64,000 bases of DNA from the NCBI RefSeq assembly GCF_020148005.1, contig NZ_JAGXFD010000001.1, positions 198,363 to 262,362 of the forward strand, written 5' to 3'. Below, piece by piece: positions 43,512 through 53,299 of the stretch. The DNA comes from Modicisalibacter tunisiensis. Its GTDB lineage: Bacteria > Pseudomonadota > Gammaproteobacteria > Pseudomonadales > Halomonadaceae. The position numbers and the translations under genes are program-made. The notes under the pieces were generated by a model, which saw only the letters and a list, made by a program, of their open reading frames with translations, did not search any database and had not been told where the DNA came from. Each line of letters starts with the position of its first letter. The stretch's first letter is position 1.

Positions 43512-44225
43512 TCACTTCTCGGCCTGCTGGAACGACGACGACACGCTGAAGTTGGTCGAGTTGAGCTGCTGCACCTCGCGGCGCAGCTGGCGACGCTCGC
43601 GCCGCGAGGCCAGGCGCCGGGTATCCCAGGAGGTGGGGGTCAGCGAGCAGTAGCGGTCGTTGTCCTGCAGCCGGAAGGAACGCACGGCGCCGATCGGCAT
43701 GTCCTCGGGCCCGTAGATGCCGATCAGCCGGATCGTCAGGCTCTTGAACTCGAGGTCGCCGCAGGGCCTGTGGCCCTCCATCTCGATTCCCTCGTCGCGC
43801 GCCATGCGGCGAATCAGGCCGTCGAAGGTACCGATGTGCAGGAAGTCCCCCGAGCCCAGCGGGCCCTGGCGCGTGTTCTCCGCCAGCGGCCGGTCATGCG
43901 CGGACGGCCGTTCGCCGTCCTTCTCGACCGACTCGCCTTCGCTGTACTGCATCTCGAAGTCGGTGACATCCATCACGACGGTGCCCCGGTTCGTCTCCAG
44001 CTCGGCGATGATGTACTCGATGAAGATCGACTCGGCGCTCATGTTGCTGATGATGCACAGCGCATTGATGTCCTTCTGCTTGCCGCGGTTGATGATCAGC
44101 CGCGGGCGGCGCTGGCGACGGAACCCCCAGTAGAGCAGCTGCGCGTAGACCAGCCAGATGCACAGCGTGCCCAGGTTGGTGAAGACGGTCAGCACGGCCT
44201 TGTGTTGCGCGATCCACTCGAACAT
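43512..44225 (-). CDS. Membrane-anchored protein of unknown function
   Basis: A 237-residue protein with one N-terminal membrane helix (LTVFTNLGTLCIWLVYAQLL) followed by an Arg-rich turn and a soluble domain of about 200 residues. The C-terminal region is basic (RRLASRRERRQLRREVQQL). No catalytic motif is recognised. It lies downstream of glnE on the same strand, past a terminator, and converges on the HAD gene with 7 bp between stops. Confidence 0.75.
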   Translation of the reverse strand: MFEWIAQHKAVLTVFTNLGTLCIWLVYAQLLYWGFRRQRRPRLIINRGKQKDINALCIISNMSAESIFIEYIIAELETNRGTVVMDVTDFEMQYSEGESVEKDGERPSAHDRPLAENTRQGPLGSGDFLHIGTFDGLIRRMARDEGIEMEGHRPCGDLEFKSLTIRLIGIYGPEDMPIGAVRSFRLQDNDRYCSLTPTSWDTRRLASRRERRQLRREVQQLNSTNFSVSSSFQQAEK

Positions 44226-44251
44226 GGCTTCTCCCTTTGCCCGGTAACCTG

Positions 44252-44273
44252 AAAAACGCGCCTCCCGCGCGTT
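44252..44273 (-). terminator. Rho-independent terminator after glnE
   Basis: Stem AACGCGC (44255-44261) and GCGCGTT (44267-44273) with a 5-base loop; on the minus strand the stem runs into TTTTTC. It lies 90 bp past the glnE stop and 27 bp before the downstream gene. Confidence 0.6.
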
Positions 44274-44362
44274 CGTGGCGAAGTCGCGAGACTAACGGCT
44301 CCTGCCCGCGACGACACTAGCCTGCATCAAGCCTAGCCAATGCGCCGAAGAACCGGTCGCCC

Positions 44363-47300
44363 TCAGTCATCGCCGCCGGGCTCCAGCCAGGCCCGCCACA
44401 GGGCCTTCACCGCTTCCCGATGGACGTGGAAGGGCGCCTCGTCGACGGTGCCGCTCGCCTTGGCCAGCGCCCGCCGGTGGCTGGTGTCCCGGTAGGCCAG
44501 GTAGGCATCGTGCAGCTGGCGGGCCTGGTCGCCGCTCAGGTGGCGCGTCGCCTCGAGCGTCTCGATCAGGCGCATGTTGTCGCTCCACTCGAGCAGCGCC
44601 GGCTCGGCATGGCTCAACGCCAGCACGGCGTACTGGCAGAGGAACTCGATGTCGACCATGCCGCCGGCATCCTGCTTGATATCGAAGCGCCCCGCCTCGC
44701 GGTCGTCGGCACGGCTGCCCAGGTGCTCGCGCATCTTGTGGCGCATGGCGACCACCTCGTCGCGCAGCCTCCCCGGATCGCGTTCCCGTCCCAGCACCTC
44801 GCCGCGAACCGCCGTGAAGCGCTCGGCCAACCCCTCGCTGCCGGCGACCACCCGCGCGCGGACCAGCGCCTGATGCTCCCAGGTCCAGGCCTCGTGGCGC
44901 TGGTATTCGGCGAAGGCGTCGAGGCTGGTGACCAGCAGCCCGGCGTTGCCCGAGGGGCGCAGGCGCATGTCGACCTCGTAGAGGGCGCCGGCCGGCGTGA
45001 CGGCGGTGAGCAGATGGATGATGCGCTGCCCCAGCCGGGTGTAGAAGACGCTGTTGTCGATCGGCCGCGGCCCGTCGGTGGTGCCCTGCAGGGCGCCGTC
45101 GTGCAGGAACACCAGGTCGAGATCCGAGCCGTAGCCCAGCTCGATGCCGCCCAGCTTGCCGTAGCCGACGATCAGGAAGGCCGGCGCCTCGGCCGCGGCC
45201 CGCGAGCCGTCGTGGCGCTGCGGACAGCCGTGCTTGCGGACCAGGTGACGCCAGGCCATGCCCAGCACGCGCTCCAGCACCACCTCGGCGATGAAGGTCA
45301 GGTAGTCGCTGACCTTCATCAGCGTGCGTGCCCCGGCGATGTCGGAGGCCGCCACGTGCAGCACCTGGGCGTGCTTGAAGACGCGCAGCGCCTCGAGCCG
45401 GGCCTCCTCGTCGTCCTCGGGTAGGCGCGTCAGGGCCTGGCGCAGCTCGTCGGCCAGCCGCGCCTTGTCGGCCGGCGAGTAGAGTGTCGCGGGGGTGAGC
45501 AGTTCATCGAGCAGCACCGGATGGCGGGCCAGCTGCTCGGCGATCCACGGGCTGGCCCCGCACAGGTGCATCAGGTGCTCCAGCGCATCGGGGTTCTCGC
45601 GCAGCAGGGCCAGATAGGCGGTACGCCGCAGCACCGCCTCGATCAGCGGCAGCACCCGCTCCAGGGCGACCGTCGGCGCCTCGCTGTCGGCCGCGGCATC
45701 GAGCAGCAGCGGCATCAGGGCATCGAGGCGCTCGAAGCCGATCCGCTGCATGCCCTGCACGGCCCGGGACTGGCGTAGCGCCGCGACCCGGCGCAGGGCG
45801 CCCGCCACATCGTCGAAGCCGGCCTCGGCAAGCTGTTCGCGGGCTTCGTCGTCGTCCAGCTCGCCACGCCACAGGGCCCGCCATTCGCTAAGCGGCACAC
45901 GCCGCGACGCCGCCTCCCTGCCCTCTGGGGTCTCGGCCGGAGCGTCCTCCTCGTCGGCCTCGGGCTCGGCGATCACCGCATCGAAGTGGCGGCGGATCCG
46001 CTCCCGGGTCTCGCCGAGATGCGCCATCAGCGCCGGCCAGTCCTCGAAGCACCAGCCGTCGTGGCTCATCCCCAGCGCCACCCGCTCCTGATCGATGGCC
46101 GCCGAGGGCAGGGTCTGGGTCTGGCGGTCGTCGAGCGCCTGCAGGACATGCTCCAGGTCGCGCAGGAAGACGTAGTCCGGCTCGAGCTCGTCGACCACCG
46201 CCTGGGGCAGCAGCTCCAGCTCGGGCAGGTGCGCCAGCGCCTGGCGCAGCGAGGTGACCTGCAGTTCGGTGTCGCGCCCGCCGCGGATCAGCTGGAAGGC
46301 CTGGACCACGAACTCCACCTCGCGGATGCCGCCGGGGCCGAGCTTGATGTTCTCGTCCATCCCGCGGCGGCGCACCTCGCGGTTGATCAGCGCCTTCATC
46401 TCGCGCAGCGACTCGATGGCCCCGAAGTCCAGGTACTTGCGATAGACGAACGGCCGCAGGCTCTCCAGCAGCTCGCGTCCGGCATCGAGATCGCCGGCCA
46501 CCGGGCGCGCCTTGAGCATGGCGTAGCGCTCCCACTCGCGGCCCTGGTCCTGATAGTAGCTGGCGAGCATGGCGAAGCTGCCCACCAGCGGCCCGCCGTC
46601 GCCCAGCGGACGCAGGCGCATGTCGACACGGAAGACGAAGCCGTCGGCGGTGGGCGCATCCAGCGCGGCGATGAGCTTCTGCCCCAGCCGGGTGAAGTAC
46701 TCCTGGTGGTCGTATTCGCGCCTGCCGCCCTGGGTGGTGCCCTTCTCGGGAAAGGCGAAGATCAGGTCGATGTCGGAGGACAGGTTGAGCTCGCCGGCCC
46801 CCAGCTTGCCCATGCCCAGCACCACCAGGCGCTGCGGGGTGCCGTCGGCACAGGGCGCGGGCAGCCCCCAGCGCGGCGCCAGGTGCTGCTCCAGCCAGCC
46901 GAGGGCCCCCTCCAGGCAGCACTCGGCCAGCCGCGAGACGCTCGCCGCGGTATCCCACATGGTGTGGCCCGCGGGGCGCGCCAGATCCCGCCAGACGATG
47001 CCCAGCAGGCGGGCGTTGCGGAACCGGCGCAGTGCGGCGTGCAGCTGCTCCTCGCTGTCGACCCCGTCCAGTGCATCCGCCAGCCAGCCGTCGAGTGTCG
47101 CCCGGTCGGGCGCGGCATCGAGCTCGGCATCGGCATCCAGCTGCAGCAGCCAGGCCGAATGCCGAACCAGCACATCGGCGGCGAAGTCGGACACGGCCAG
47201 CACCCGCGCCAGCTGGGCGCGGCGCGACTCGGACAGCGCCGCCCAAGCCTCGCCGGGCGGATCCATTTCCTCCCGGCCGGCCCGCTCGTCGGCCTGCACG

Positions 47301-47395
47301 AGAGCATCCCGGCAGCGCGTCTCGATGTGTTGCAGGCGCTCCTGCAGCGACGAGGGAAGGTCCATCAGGGGCAGAAAGGCGTCGGGCAGCGCCAT
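44363..47395 (-). CDS. glnE: Glutamine synthetase adenylyltransferase/adenylyl-removing enzyme
   Basis: A bifunctional regulator of glutamine synthetase, 1010 residues. The adenylyl-removing nucleotidyltransferase site is GMGKLGAGELNLSSDIDLIF in the N-terminal half; the adenylyltransferase site is GYGKLGGIELGYGSDLDLVF in the C-terminal half. Both Asp pairs are intact. The start at 47395 (MALPDAFLPLMDL) is used; the frame continues upstream without support. Its length is somewhat above the E. coli protein (946) because of an acidic insert near DEEDAPAETPEGREAASRR. Confidence 0.97.
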   Translation of the reverse strand: MALPDAFLPLMDLPSSLQERLQHIETRCRDALVQADERAGREEMDPPGEAWAALSESRRAQLARVLAVSDFAADVLVRHSAWLLQLDADAELDAAPDRATLDGWLADALDGVDSEEQLHAALRRFRNARLLGIVWRDLARPAGHTMWDTAASVSRLAECCLEGALGWLEQHLAPRWGLPAPCADGTPQRLVVLGMGKLGAGELNLSSDIDLIFAFPEKGTTQGGRREYDHQEYFTRLGQKLIAALDAPTADGFVFRVDMRLRPLGDGGPLVGSFAMLASYYQDQGREWERYAMLKARPVAGDLDAGRELLESLRPFVYRKYLDFGAIESLREMKALINREVRRRGMDENIKLGPGGIREVEFVVQAFQLIRGGRDTELQVTSLRQALAHLPELELLPQAVVDELEPDYVFLRDLEHVLQALDDRQTQTLPSAAIDQERVALGMSHDGWCFEDWPALMAHLGETRERIRRHFDAVIAEPEADEEDAPAETPEGREAASRRVPLSEWRALWRGELDDDEAREQLAEAGFDDVAGALRRVAALRQSRAVQGMQRIGFERLDALMPLLLDAAADSEAPTVALERVLPLIEAVLRRTAYLALLRENPDALEHLMHLCGASPWIAEQLARHPVLLDELLTPATLYSPADKARLADELRQALTRLPEDDEEARLEALRVFKHAQVLHVAASDIAGARTLMKVSDYLTFIAEVVLERVLGMAWRHLVRKHGCPQRHDGSRAAAEAPAFLIVGYGKLGGIELGYGSDLDLVFLHDGALQGTTDGPRPIDNSVFYTRLGQRIIHLLTAVTPAGALYEVDMRLRPSGNAGLLVTSLDAFAEYQRHEAWTWEHQALVRARVVAGSEGLAERFTAVRGEVLGRERDPGRLRDEVVAMRHKMREHLGSRADDREAGRFDIKQDAGGMVDIEFLCQYAVLALSHAEPALLEWSDNMRLIETLEATRHLSGDQARQLHDAYLAYRDTSHRRALAKASGTVDEAPFHVHREAVKALWRAWLEPGGDD

Positions 47396-47473
47396 GGCAG
47401 GGCTCCGTGCGGTCGGTGAAGATACCCCCAGCATAACCAAGCGCCCGGCGACACTGAACCGCCGCACACGGAC

Positions 47474-47506
47474 AAAAAAACGGCGGCCCGATCGCTCGGG
47501 CCGCCG
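47474..47506 (-). terminator. Rho-independent terminator of aceE-aceF
   Basis: An 11-bp perfect stem, CGGCGGCCCGA (47481-47491) and TCGGGCCGCCG (47496-47506), followed on the minus strand by seven T. It lies 38 bp after the aceF stop. Confidence 0.95.
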
Positions 47507-47543
47507 TCGTTGACGTTGGCCGTGAAAGGCCGACGGTCGGGCG

Positions 47544-49571
47544 TTACAGCAGCAGGCGACGGATATCCGTGAGCACCTGGCCGAGGAACGCGGTGAAGCG
47601 CGCCGCGTCGGCCCCGTTGACCGCCCGGTGGTCGTAGGACAGCGACAGCGGCATCATCAGCCGCGGCTGGAAGGCCTGACCGTCCCAGACCGGTTTCATC
47701 TGCGACTTGGAGACGCCGAGAATCGCCACTTCCGGCGCGTTGACGATCGGCGTGAACGCCGTGCCACCGATCGAGCCGAGGCTCGAGATGGTGAAGCAGC
47801 CGCCGGTCATCTCCTCGCGCTTGAGCTTCTTCGACTGCGCCTTCTTGGCCAGCTCCACGGACTCCTTGGCCAGGTCGACCAGCGACTTCCTGTCGGCGTC
47901 GCGGATCACCGGGACCATCAGGCCGTCCGGGGTGTCGACGGCGATGCCGATGTGGACGTACTTCTTCCACACCACCGTCTCGCCGTCGCTCTTCAGGCTG
48001 ACGTTGAACTGCGGGAACTTGCGCAGCGCGAAGGCGGCCGCCTTGATCAGGAACGGCAGCGGCGTGAGCTTGGCACCCTGTGCCTCGGCCTCGGCCTTCA
48101 TCGACTTGCGGAAGGCTTCCAGCTCGGTGATGTCGGCCTCGTCGAACTGGGTGACGTGCGGCAGGTTGACCCAGCTGCGGTGCAGATTGGTGGCGCCCAT
48201 CTTCATCAGGCGGCCCATCGGCTTCTCTTCGACCTCGCCGAACTGGCTGAAGTCCTGATCGGGGATCGGCGGAATGCCCGAGCCCCCGGCCGCCGGCGCG
48301 GCCGCCGCGGGTGCGCCGCCCGCCGACTTCTGGCTCATCGCCTGCTTGACGTAGGTGTGCACGTCCTCCTTGAGCACGCGTTCCTTGGGCCCGGAGGGCT
48401 TGACCTGCGCCAGGTCGACGCCCAGCTCGCGGGCCAGCATGCGCACCGCCGGGCCGGCGTGAACCAGCTTGCCGTCGCGCGGCGGCTCGTTGGCCACCTG
48501 GGCCTCGGGGCTCGGCGAACCGGCAGGGGCCGCCGCCGGCTTCTCGGCCTGGGCCGCGGGCTTGCTGCCGCTCTTGGAGGCCTCGGTCTTCTTCGGCTTG
48601 GGCTTGGCACCCGCCACCTCGATGTAACCGATCAGGTCACCCTCGGAGACGGTATCGCCCACCTTGACGCTGATCTCGACCAGCGTGCCCTTGTAAGGGC
48701 TGGGCACGTCCATGGAGGCCTTGTCGGACTCCAGGGTGATCAGCGGGTCTTCCTCGTCGATCGCATCGCCGGCCGACACCGCGACCTCGATGATCTCGAC
48801 GTTCTCGCTGCCGCCGATGTCGGGGACGCGGATCTCCTTGCGCTCGGGCTCGCCCGAGGCTTCCTCGGCGTCGTCGTCCTGCGGCGCTTCCGCCTCGGCG
48901 CTCTCGTCGGCCTGCGCCGACTCGTCATCGGCCGGGGTGGACTCGGCCTCGTCGCCGCCCTCGCCCTCGATCTCCATGGTGCCGATCAGGTCGCCCTCGG
49001 AGACGGTGTCGCCTTCCTTGACCGCCAGCGACACCAGCTTGCCGGTATGCGGGCTGGGCACATCCATGGAGGCCTTGTCGGACTCCAGGGTGATCAGCGC
49101 GTCCTCGGCGTTGACGCTGTCGCCCTCGGCCACGGCCACCTCGATGATCTCGACGTTCTCGCTGCCGCCGATGTCGGGGACCTTGACCTCCACCGTGCGC
49201 TTGCCGCCGCCCGAGGATTTCTTCGCCGCCTGGCCGCCGCCGCCCTTCTTGTCGGCCTTCTCGTTGTCGGCCTTCGCGGCCGGCTGGTCCTCGGCCTTCG
49301 CGGGGGCCTCGTCCTGGTCGGCGTCGCCGCCGCCCTCGGCTTCCAGCTCGAGGATGTCGTCGCCCTCGGAGACGGTATCGCCTTCCTTGACCAGCACCTT
49401 GACGACCTTGCCGCCCTTGGGCGCGGGGACGTCCATGCTGGCCTTGTCGGACTCCAGCGTGATCATGGTGTCCTCGGGGGCGATGACGTCGCCCTCGGAC
49501 ACGGCCACCTCGATGATCTCGACGTCTTCGCTGCCGCCGATATCGGGAACTTTGATGATTTCGCTACTCAA
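47544..49571 (-). CDS. aceF: Pyruvate dehydrogenase E2, dihydrolipoamide acetyltransferase
   Basis: The core of the pyruvate dehydrogenase complex, 675 residues. Three N-terminal lipoyl domains each carry the lipoylated Lys in ESDKASMDVP. They are joined by Ala/Pro/acid-rich linkers, followed by the E1/E3-binding domain (GPAVRMLARELGVDLAQVK) and the catalytic acetyltransferase domain ending with DHRAVNGADAARF. The start is a TTG (49571) with AAGGAG seven bases upstream; no suitable ATG exists near the first lipoyl domain. It lies 93 bp after aceE. Confidence 0.96.
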   Translation of the reverse strand: MSSEIIKVPDIGGSEDVEIIEVAVSEGDVIAPEDTMITLESDKASMDVPAPKGGKVVKVLVKEGDTVSEGDDILELEAEGGGDADQDEAPAKAEDQPAAKADNEKADKKGGGGQAAKKSSGGGKRTVEVKVPDIGGSENVEIIEVAVAEGDSVNAEDALITLESDKASMDVPSPHTGKLVSLAVKEGDTVSEGDLIGTMEIEGEGGDEAESTPADDESAQADESAEAEAPQDDDAEEASGEPERKEIRVPDIGGSENVEIIEVAVSAGDAIDEEDPLITLESDKASMDVPSPYKGTLVEISVKVGDTVSEGDLIGYIEVAGAKPKPKKTEASKSGSKPAAQAEKPAAAPAGSPSPEAQVANEPPRDGKLVHAGPAVRMLARELGVDLAQVKPSGPKERVLKEDVHTYVKQAMSQKSAGGAPAAAAPAAGGSGIPPIPDQDFSQFGEVEEKPMGRLMKMGATNLHRSWVNLPHVTQFDEADITELEAFRKSMKAEAEAQGAKLTPLPFLIKAAAFALRKFPQFNVSLKSDGETVVWKKYVHIGIAVDTPDGLMVPVIRDADRKSLVDLAKESVELAKKAQSKKLKREEMTGGCFTISSLGSIGGTAFTPIVNAPEVAILGVSKSQMKPVWDGQAFQPRLMMPLSLSYDHRAVNGADAARFTAFLGQVLTDIRRLLL

Positions 49572-49664
49572 GGTCGCGCTCCTTCCAAATCGTGCTCGGC
49601 GCGGACGGGCCACGGCTACCTTCAGCGTAGCCCGTCCGGCGTCAGATCAGCCGCCTGAACGGTC

Positions 49665-52349
49665 TCAGGAGACCAGCGGGCTGGGCTTGTTCGGATCGAT
49701 GCCGTGCTTCTTGATGGCATCGGCCACGACCTTGCGGTCGAGCTCGCCGCGATCGGCCAGCGCCTTGAGGGCGACCACGGTGACGAAGTGGCGGTCGACC
49801 TCGAAGAAGTGGCGCAGCTTCTCGCGGGTATCCGAACGGCCGAAGCCGTCGGTACCGAGCACGTGATAGTCGGTCGGCACCCAGGCGCGGACCTGATCGG
49901 CGTAGAGCTTCATGTAGTCGGTCGAGGCGATGACCGGCCCCTTGCGACCCTCCAGGCACGCCGTGACGTGCGGCCTGGCCGGCTCCTGCTCCGGCTTGAG
50001 GAAGGCCTGACGGTCGATCTCCAGCGCCTCGCGACGCAGCTCGTTGAAGCTCGGCACGCTCCAGATGTCGGCGCCGATGCCGTACTCCTCCTTGAGGATC
50101 TCGGCGGCCGCCTCGACCTCGCGCAGGATGGTGCCGGAGCCCATCAGCTGGACGTGGGCCTTGTCCTTCTTGCCCGGAACCTCGCGCAGCAGGTACATGC
50201 CCTTGATGATGTCGTCCTCGACACCCTCGGGCATTTCCGGATGCTCGTAGTTCTCGTTCATCACGGTCAGGTAGTAGAAGCAGTTCTCCCTGTCCTGGTA
50301 CATCCGCTTCAGACCGTCCTGAACGATCACCGCCAGCTCGTAGGAGTAGGTCGGGTCGTAGCTGCGGCAGTTGGGGATGGTCGAGGCCTGGATGTGGCTG
50401 TGACCGTCCTGGTGCTGCAGGCCTTCGCCGTTGAGCGGCGTGCGCCCGGCGGTGCCGCCGACCAGGAAGCCGCGGGCCTGCATGTCGCCGGCCAGCCACG
50501 CCAGGTCACCGATGCGCTGGAAGCCGAACATCGAGTAGTAGATGTAGAACGGCAGCAGCGGCATGTGGTGGTTGGAGTAGGAGGTCGCCGCGGCGATCCA
50601 CGCCGACATGGCGCCCGCCTCGGTGATGCCTTCCTCGAGGATCTGCCCGGCCTTGTCCTCGCGGTAGTACATGATCTGGCCGGAATCCATGGGCTCGTAC
50701 TTCTGCCCTTCGGAGGTATAGATGCCGAGCTGACGGAACATGCCCTCCATGCCGAAGGTCCGCGCCTCGTCGGGGATGATCGGCACCACCTGCTTGCCGA
50801 AGGCCTTGTTCTTGACCAGGCCGTTGAGGATGCGCACGAACGACATGGTGGTGGAGACCTCGCGATCCCCGGAGCCCTTGATCTGGGCGGCGAAGGTCTT
50901 GTCGTCCAGCCCCGGAATCTCGATGCTCTCGAAGTCGTGCTTGCGCGCCGGCAGATAGCCGCCGAGCTGCTCGCGACGCATGTGCAGGTACTTGATTTCC
51001 GGGCTGTCTTCCGACGGCTTGTAGTACGGCATGACGCCGCTGTCGAGCTGCTCGTCGGAGACCGGGATGGCGAAGCGGTCGCGGAACTTCTTGAGCGCCT
51101 CGGTATCCATCGACTTGATCTGGTGCGCTTCCATGTCGGCTTCACCGGAGCCACCGCCCATGCCATAGCCCTTGACGGTATGCGCCAGGATTACCGTCGG
51201 CTTGCCGTTGGCGTTGCTGACCGCCTCCTGATAGGCCGCATACACCTTGTAGGGGTCGTGACCGCCACGGTTGAGCTTCCAGATGTCCTCGTCGGACATG
51301 TTCTCGACCATCTTGGCGGTCTCGGGATACTTGCCGAAGAAGTGCTCCCGGGTATAGGCGCCGCCGTTGGCCTTGTAGTTCTGGTATTCGCCGTCGACGG
51401 TCTCGTCCATCAGCTTCTGCAGCACGCCCTTGGAATCCTGCTCGAACAGCGGGTCCCAGAAACGGCCCCAGACCACCTTGAGGACATTCCAGCCGGCGCC
51501 GCGGAATACGCCCTCCAGCTCATCCATGATCCGCGAGTTGCCACGCACCGGGCCATCGAGACGCTGCAGGTTGCAGTTGACCACGAAGATCAGGTTGTCG
51601 AGCTTCTCGCGGCTGGCCAGGTGCAGCGCGCCCAGCGATTCCGGCTCGTCGCACTCGCCGTCGCCGAGGAAGGCCCAGACCTTGCGATCCTGCATCGGCT
51701 GCAGGCCGCGCGAATCGAGGTACTTCATGACGTGGGCCTGGTAGATCGCGGTGATCGGCCCCAGGCCCATCGACACGGTCGGGAACTGCCAGTAGTCCGG
51801 CATCAGCCAGGGGTGCGGATAGGAGGACAGGCCATTGCCGTCGACTTCCTGACGGAAGTTGTCCATCTGCTCCTCGGTCAGCCGGCCCTCCAGGAAGGAG
51901 CGCGCGTAGATGCCCGGAGACACGTGGCCCTGGATATAGATCAGATCGCCCTTGAAGTCGCCCTGCGGGGCACGGAAGAAGTGGTTGAAGCCGACTTCAT
52001 AGAGCGTGGCACTGGACATGTAGCTGGCCAGGTGGCCACCCAGTCCCTTGTGCTTCTTGTTGGCCCGGATGACCTGCGCCGCCATGTTCCAGCGGACCAG
52101 CGAACGGATCTTGCGCTCCATGAACAGATCGCCCGGCATGCGTGCCTCACGGTGCACGGGGATCGTGTTGCGATGGGGCGTCGTCACCGAGAAGGGCACC
52201 TGACGACCGTCGCGACGGAATCGATCGGCCAGCCGGCTCATCAGGTACTGGGCGCGCTCTTCGCCCTCTCGATCCAGGACCGATTCCAAGGATTCCAGCC
52301 ATTCCAGGGTTTCGGTCGGATCGATATCTTCTCTTGCCTCCAGACTCAT
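49665..52349 (-). CDS. aceE: Pyruvate dehydrogenase E1, homodimeric type
   Basis: Thiamin diphosphate-dependent decarboxylase of the pyruvate dehydrogenase complex, 894 residues (E. coli 887). The ThDP motif runs from GDGECDEPESLGALHLASRE to VNCNLQRLDGPVRGN. The N-terminal start MSLEAREDIDPTETLEWLES follows GGAGAGACG; a longer frame upstream overlaps the promoter. It is the first gene of aceE-aceF. No PdhR gene is next to it. Confidence 0.98.
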   Translation of the reverse strand: MSLEAREDIDPTETLEWLESLESVLDREGEERAQYLMSRLADRFRRDGRQVPFSVTTPHRNTIPVHREARMPGDLFMERKIRSLVRWNMAAQVIRANKKHKGLGGHLASYMSSATLYEVGFNHFFRAPQGDFKGDLIYIQGHVSPGIYARSFLEGRLTEEQMDNFRQEVDGNGLSSYPHPWLMPDYWQFPTVSMGLGPITAIYQAHVMKYLDSRGLQPMQDRKVWAFLGDGECDEPESLGALHLASREKLDNLIFVVNCNLQRLDGPVRGNSRIMDELEGVFRGAGWNVLKVVWGRFWDPLFEQDSKGVLQKLMDETVDGEYQNYKANGGAYTREHFFGKYPETAKMVENMSDEDIWKLNRGGHDPYKVYAAYQEAVSNANGKPTVILAHTVKGYGMGGGSGEADMEAHQIKSMDTEALKKFRDRFAIPVSDEQLDSGVMPYYKPSEDSPEIKYLHMRREQLGGYLPARKHDFESIEIPGLDDKTFAAQIKGSGDREVSTTMSFVRILNGLVKNKAFGKQVVPIIPDEARTFGMEGMFRQLGIYTSEGQKYEPMDSGQIMYYREDKAGQILEEGITEAGAMSAWIAAATSYSNHHMPLLPFYIYYSMFGFQRIGDLAWLAGDMQARGFLVGGTAGRTPLNGEGLQHQDGHSHIQASTIPNCRSYDPTYSYELAVIVQDGLKRMYQDRENCFYYLTVMNENYEHPEMPEGVEDDIIKGMYLLREVPGKKDKAHVQLMGSGTILREVEAAAEILKEEYGIGADIWSVPSFNELRREALEIDRQAFLKPEQEPARPHVTACLEGRKGPVIASTDYMKLYADQVRAWVPTDYHVLGTDGFGRSDTREKLRHFFEVDRHFVTVVALKALADRGELDRKVVADAIKKHGIDPNKPSPLVS

Positions 52350-52650
52350 AGACGTCTCTCCGAATGAAGATAGGGTGTCGGTCTGCCCTCCCGCTGGATC
52401 ACAGCATCGGGGCATGTAGCGCTCTTCAGTGCGGGCCGACCTTCTGCGGGTCGTGTCTCCGTGTCCTTCGCGGTGTAATGAAACTACAGACACGCATGCG
52501 AAAGTGACAGATTCTGGGTTCGAAGATACCGCAAACACTGCAATCTGCCAATTGAGCTTAACCTGGAAATCTTTTCCAAAGTCTTCATTGCGCTGCAATA
52601 TTAGCCACTTCCATGACAGTCGTCATCACCGCGGCTGCCGTGTAGTGCAG
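52350..52650. promoter_or_regulatory. aceE upstream region with candidate promoter
   Basis: A 301-bp gap, less GC-rich than its surroundings, between aceE and ampD. On the minus strand, TTGGCA (52546-52551) and TATCTT (52523-52528) are 17 bp apart, a good sigma-70 match, giving an aceE leader of about 170 nt. No gene is seen. Confidence 0.6.
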
Positions 52651-53223
52651 CTACCGCAAGGTCGGCCGGGGCGACGCCAGGCATTGGCGGAAATAGGCCC
52701 AGTCGAACGCCGGCCCCGGATCGCTCTTGCGCAGCGGCGCGATGCGCGCATGACTGGTGATGCGCCGCGCATCCAGGGCCGGATAGACGGCCAGCAGAGC
52801 GCGGGTCACCTCGGCGAGGCAGCGGTACTGGCGCTCCCGATAGGGGGTGATTTCGTCACCTTCCAGCTCGATGCCGATGCTGAAGTCGTTGAGCTCGACA
52901 CGCTCGCGTTCGCCGTCGAACCAGCGCGAGCGCCCGGCATGCCAGGCCCGCCGCGTGAAGGGCACGAACTGTACGCACTCGCCGTCACGGCGGATCAGCA
53001 GGTGCGCCGACACCCGCAGGCCGGCGATGGTGGCGAAGAAGGGGTCGCCCGCCGGGTCCAGGGTGTTGGTGAACAGCCGCTCGATGGCATCGCCGCCGAA
53101 CTCGCCGGGCGGCAGGCTGATGGAATGCAGCACCAAGGCCGAGATTTCCCCCGCCGGCCGCTCGTTGGCATTGGGCGACACCACCTGCCGCGCCGGCACC
53201 AGCCAGCCATTCTCGATTCTCAC
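52651..53223 (-). CDS. ampD: 1,6-anhydro-N-acetylmuramyl-L-alanine amidase
   Basis: A cytoplasmic zinc amidase of cell-wall recycling, 190 residues (E. coli 183). Zinc-ligand regions are VLHSISLPPG (His), HARIAPLRKSDPGPAFDW (His and Asp). A GTG start at 53223 (MRIENGWLVPARQV) follows GGGGAG; the ATG at 53301 would overlap the divergent nadC start. Loss of AmpD in other bacteria raises AmpC beta-lactamase, but no ampC/ampR is in the window. Confidence 0.94.
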   Translation of the reverse strand: MRIENGWLVPARQVVSPNANERPAGEISALVLHSISLPPGEFGGDAIERLFTNTLDPAGDPFFATIAGLRVSAHLLIRRDGECVQFVPFTRRAWHAGRSRWFDGERERVELNDFSIGIELEGDEITPYRERQYRCLAEVTRALLAVYPALDARRITSHARIAPLRKSDPGPAFDWAYFRQCLASPRPTLR

Positions 53224-53299
53224 GCGCGTCTCCCCTGCCGTATCGGATGGGCTTTCCCTATAATGACGGCATTGTCGCCTATCACTAGCAAGGACAGCC

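Noticed and set aside
47628-49658. 676-codon open frame on the plus strand opposite aceF
   Set aside because: The repeats in it simply mirror the three lipoyl domains of aceF.
49704-52367. 887-codon open frame on the plus strand opposite aceE
   Set aside because: Mirror frame of a well-conserved gene; low-complexity His/Gly/Val-rich translation and no ribosome site.
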